64,000 nt of DNA, taken from assembly GCA_019918135.1 (NCBI GenBank), contig WBZZ01001188.1:56001-120000 (forward strand), given 5' to 3'. Made by a program: the position numbers and the translations under genes. Below the pieces are notes generated by a model, which had not been told where the DNA came from, ran no database searches, and was given only the letters and a program-made list of their open reading frames with translations. The stretch's first letter is position 1; the number at the start of each line of letters is the position of its first letter. Of this stretch, positions 61,511 through 64,000 are shown piece by piece. The DNA is from Paulinella micropora (Eukaryota > Cercozoa > Imbricatea > Euglyphida > Paulinellidae).

Positions 61511-61877
61511 TCATAAAGCTATGTTACTGCTGGACCTATCGTCTCCAGGTGCATTCGGATTGGAGGGAGCAGGTATAGAAGGGGCCGCTGACACACTGTC
61601 GCCAGAGGGCGAATGGTCATAGGAAGATTCGTCTGATGCGGTACTCGCGTTTGAGGGAATACGTAATACTATAGGAGGGTAGTGAGCGGCGCTAGCATTC
61701 AACACATTGTCGTCAGAGGCGCTTGACAATCGGAAGATGCAGTAGAAGGGTCTGACGCAGTGATACTAGTAGTAGAGCCGTCTGATTTATTACCTCCGGC
61801 TTCGGTGATGCCCAGCATGATGGCTTGCGTGTGATAACAGGCTGCACTGGCCGCACTGCCGAAACGCTTGCGCAGCC
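61511..61877 (-). other. possible terminal exon of a host gene
   Basis: On the minus strand a pyrimidine-rich tract ending in CGATAG (about 61878) precedes a protein-like stretch (LRKRFGSAASAACYHTQAIM, then Ser/Thr/Asp-rich). It is open to a TGA near 61700. A second frame, SSASDDNVLNASAAHYPPIV and on, continues to 61511. A 3' splice site followed by a last exon, with one frame difference, would explain both. Composition resembles a Ser-rich eukaryotic C-terminus. Unconfirmed. Confidence 0.25.
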
Positions 61878-61899
61878 TATCGGAAGGGAGGAAGGAAGG

Positions 61900-61900
61900 G

Positions 61901-61951
<51 letters not shown>

Positions 61952-61975
61952 GAGAGAGATTGAGAGAGAGCGAGA
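61900..61975. repeat. (GA)n microsatellite
   Basis: AG/GA dinucleotides with a few GAT interruptions. Confidence 0.9.
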
Positions 61976-64000
61976 GAGACTTTCAGAAATAGTTATTTAA
62001 TAACAGGGGTTTACCAGACCACGAGTGACCGTGCTCACCCCTCTGCATAAGATTAGGTAAGTACAAGCGTTAGTTCAAGTGAAAGGGCAAAGGTTAGGTA
62101 AAGGGCAAGGTGCGTATATGGTCTCCAGGGCTTGTGAGCTGTGCTCACGACGAGGGTTCTGACGGTAGATCTACTGTACTTTATGGGTAAATTCTGAAAA
62201 GGATTAAAAATTATGAAATATTACAAAAAACCCAAATAAGCTTAAGGGTGAAACCGGGTTCTGAATTAGGGGTGTGCCACTGTGTGCCACTCCTTGTCAT
62301 GGTGACAGTTGGGTGTTTAGTAGTGATAGCCAAAAATCTGCTGTGTGATCATGAGAGGATTGTTGCCTCTTGGTGCTGGCGTGTACATGCTCTTTACATT
62401 CTGGCGTTCGGTTCGGTGCGTGGGACCTGGTTTTCTTTGAACGGTTTTTTAACAACACATTTTTTGGGTACCGGATGGATAACTGACGCAGCTCGGTGCA
62501 GCCAACACCCGCAAAATACTGTAAATTTTTTCCAACCATTTTTTGGGGCGGGACCTCGTGAACCCGGTTGCACCCTTAAGTCAAACATTGTAGAAATTAA
62601 TAATTCACCGAAAATTGACAGCTAATAGACCACCGTCGGTGCCACTTTGATTGCACACTGGGGTCGAAAAAAGCATTTTTTAAAAAGTTGATGGTGAGGT
62701 GAGTTTTGTCTTGTTTCTTGGGAACGAGGGCAAGGACTTACAGGAGCGTTAGTGAATGAGGTTTCTAGGTGTTTTACTAGTGACTAATGTTTTTTTCAGG
62801 GGAAAAATCAGTTGTTCGTAAAGTCACAACTCTTTGAAAAAAGTTCAAGTCAATTCTTGGTGTGTGTTGATATGGTCGCCATGCTCGGGATCCCTGCCTC
62901 GTCTCATCTGTTCTGCTTAACACAAAGTTTCGCAGTGGTGCTGTGGTTCCTGCCCTAGGGTGATTTTGGAAAGTTCGCTTTGCTTTTCACAGGGGAGTGA
63001 CAGAGGTGATTTTTTTCCTGTTTTTCAGGCTGCTGTCTTTCTGCTGTGTTTCGTTGCTAGATGGCGAGCAATGCAAGCTAAATGTGTTTTGCAGATGAAT
63101 ATACATGTTTGTCGATGTGAAGAAAGTAAGGTGGGGTTTGTTTCACCACTTGTTGTAACATGATAGAACCAGCAATTTTGATCATTTGTACATCATAGCG
63201 ACCGCTTGGCCGTTCGTGGCTGCTATTGCATTCGTATGTCTCTCTCTCTCTCTCCCTCTCTTTCTCTCTCTCTCTCTCTTACACACGTACTCTCTATCTC
63301 TCTTTCTCTCTCTCGCTGATAATTAGTATATAACTGATTAATATGTAACAATAAGTCATGAATTTAATACAAACCCGCGGGCCATGAAGAAAAATATTTT
63401 TCAACTGTACGAAAAGCAAGCATTCTTCATTTTCAAAAGTATCGTTGTTAAGTGGAAAAATATTGACAACAGTGTCTTTAGAATAATATTGTATTACGTA
63501 TGAATGAAAAATATTGTTTTAGGTATCAAAAGGATATATAAGTTTTGTATTTTACGTAAACAATTTTTTTATGAAATGTAGTACGTGCCACCAGTTAGAT
63601 TACCGGTGTAGTATCATAAGTGGGAAGTGTTGTATTCAACTAAGTACTCTATTAAAAGTATTTCGTAAATAAAAGAAAAAGTCAAAATGAAAGCTATGTT
63701 TAGTTGTTATGTTATTATTACTTGTATCGACGTTGCTGATAACTGCATTATCGTTTGCTTGAAAAATTTTTTTTTTGTTATTAATAGTAGTCATGACTTA
63801 GCTTCATCATCAACTTATTATTAATAATAGACTTGATTCTGCTTGCCACTACGCAATCACTCTTTAATGAACATGCAACTCAAAAGTTTCAAAGTGAGAT
63901 GTTGATGATGAAGTTATATACGAGCGGTGTGCCCCGGGGACAAAAAAAAAAGAAAAGAAAAAAAAGCGAGGGGGGGGGGGGGCAGTGCAGGAGAGAGAGC
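61976..64000. other. gene-free AT-rich DNA
   Basis: No supported gene. It includes a segment (62505-62625) similar to 44905-44985, a CT microsatellite (63238-63315), A/T-rich sequence and a poly-G run at 63970-63981. Short frames around 62248-62625 and 62960-63163 have no coding features. Confidence 0.5.

Noticed and set aside
61294..61516. Two opposite Arg/Glu and Ser/Leu frames
   Set aside because: Pure CT/GA microsatellite translation.

Overview
The window joins two very different kinds of DNA. Bases 1 to about 43,310 are strongly GC-rich, gene-dense and intronless, with genes packed on both strands, AATAAA/ATTAAA signals just after stop codons, several duplicated gene families and very long poly-C/poly-G runs between genes. 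The recognisable products are an RNA polymerase Rpb3/RpoD-type subunit, three protein-kinase-like proteins, a PD-(D/E)XK nuclease, methyltransferase-like proteins, two copies of a large protein ending in a Ulp1/adenain-like cysteine protease, three seven-helix membrane proteins, an ankyrin-like protein and two secreted EGF-domain proteins. This gene mix suggests a large DNA virus of a eukaryote, or a fragment of one resident in a genome. No capsid, packaging or DNA polymerase hallmark was recognised in this part, so the lineage stays open. From 43,310 onward the DNA is AT-rich and looks like eukaryotic chromosome: microsatellites, three decayed Ty1/copia retrotransposons and long gene-free stretches.

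Layout of the GC-rich part: small zinc-binding and coiled-coil genes (0.2-1.9 kb); unassigned genes, most of them broken (2-10 kb); tandem repeats (10.8-11.6 kb); the RNA polymerase subunit (11.8-13.1 kb, minus) divergent from a tandem pair of kinase-like genes (13.3-16.7 kb, plus); a truncated FkbM-type methyltransferase and the intact PD-(D/E)XK nuclease gene (17.1-19.2 kb, minus); the first protease-containing gene (19.7-22.4 kb, minus) and a third kinase (22.9-24.0 kb, minus); a large less GC-rich gene that could be structural (25.6-28.1 kb, minus); the seven-helix cluster with an ankyrin-like gene (29.2-34.5 kb); a roughly 1.1-kb complex of inverted repeats that resembles a replication origin or enhancer (34.7-35.9 kb); the second protease-containing gene (36.0-38.3 kb, plus); a methyltransferase-like gene (38.6-39.2 kb, minus) and two EGF glycoprotein genes (39.2-43.3 kb, plus), the last cut off by the junction.

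Many genes in the GC-rich part are interrupted by single frameshifts or in-frame stops (at least ten stops in conserved frames), while others are intact. One break is an 11-bp tandem duplication. This fits a decaying endogenous viral element, although uncorrected assembly errors could explain part of it.

The AT-rich part contains a second foreign unit at about 45.9-51.0 kb: small zinc-finger and basic proteins, a HIRAN-domain protein, a 909-aa protein-primed type B DNA polymerase with an OTU-like front part, and two copies of a small FGKYKG-type domain. Most of these genes are followed by perfect hairpins. This is the style of Polinton-like viruses or related virophage-like elements. It ends directly against the integrase fragment of a copia element. 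The remaining sequence to 64,000 holds copia remnants, LTR-like ends, microsatellites and possibly one host exon.
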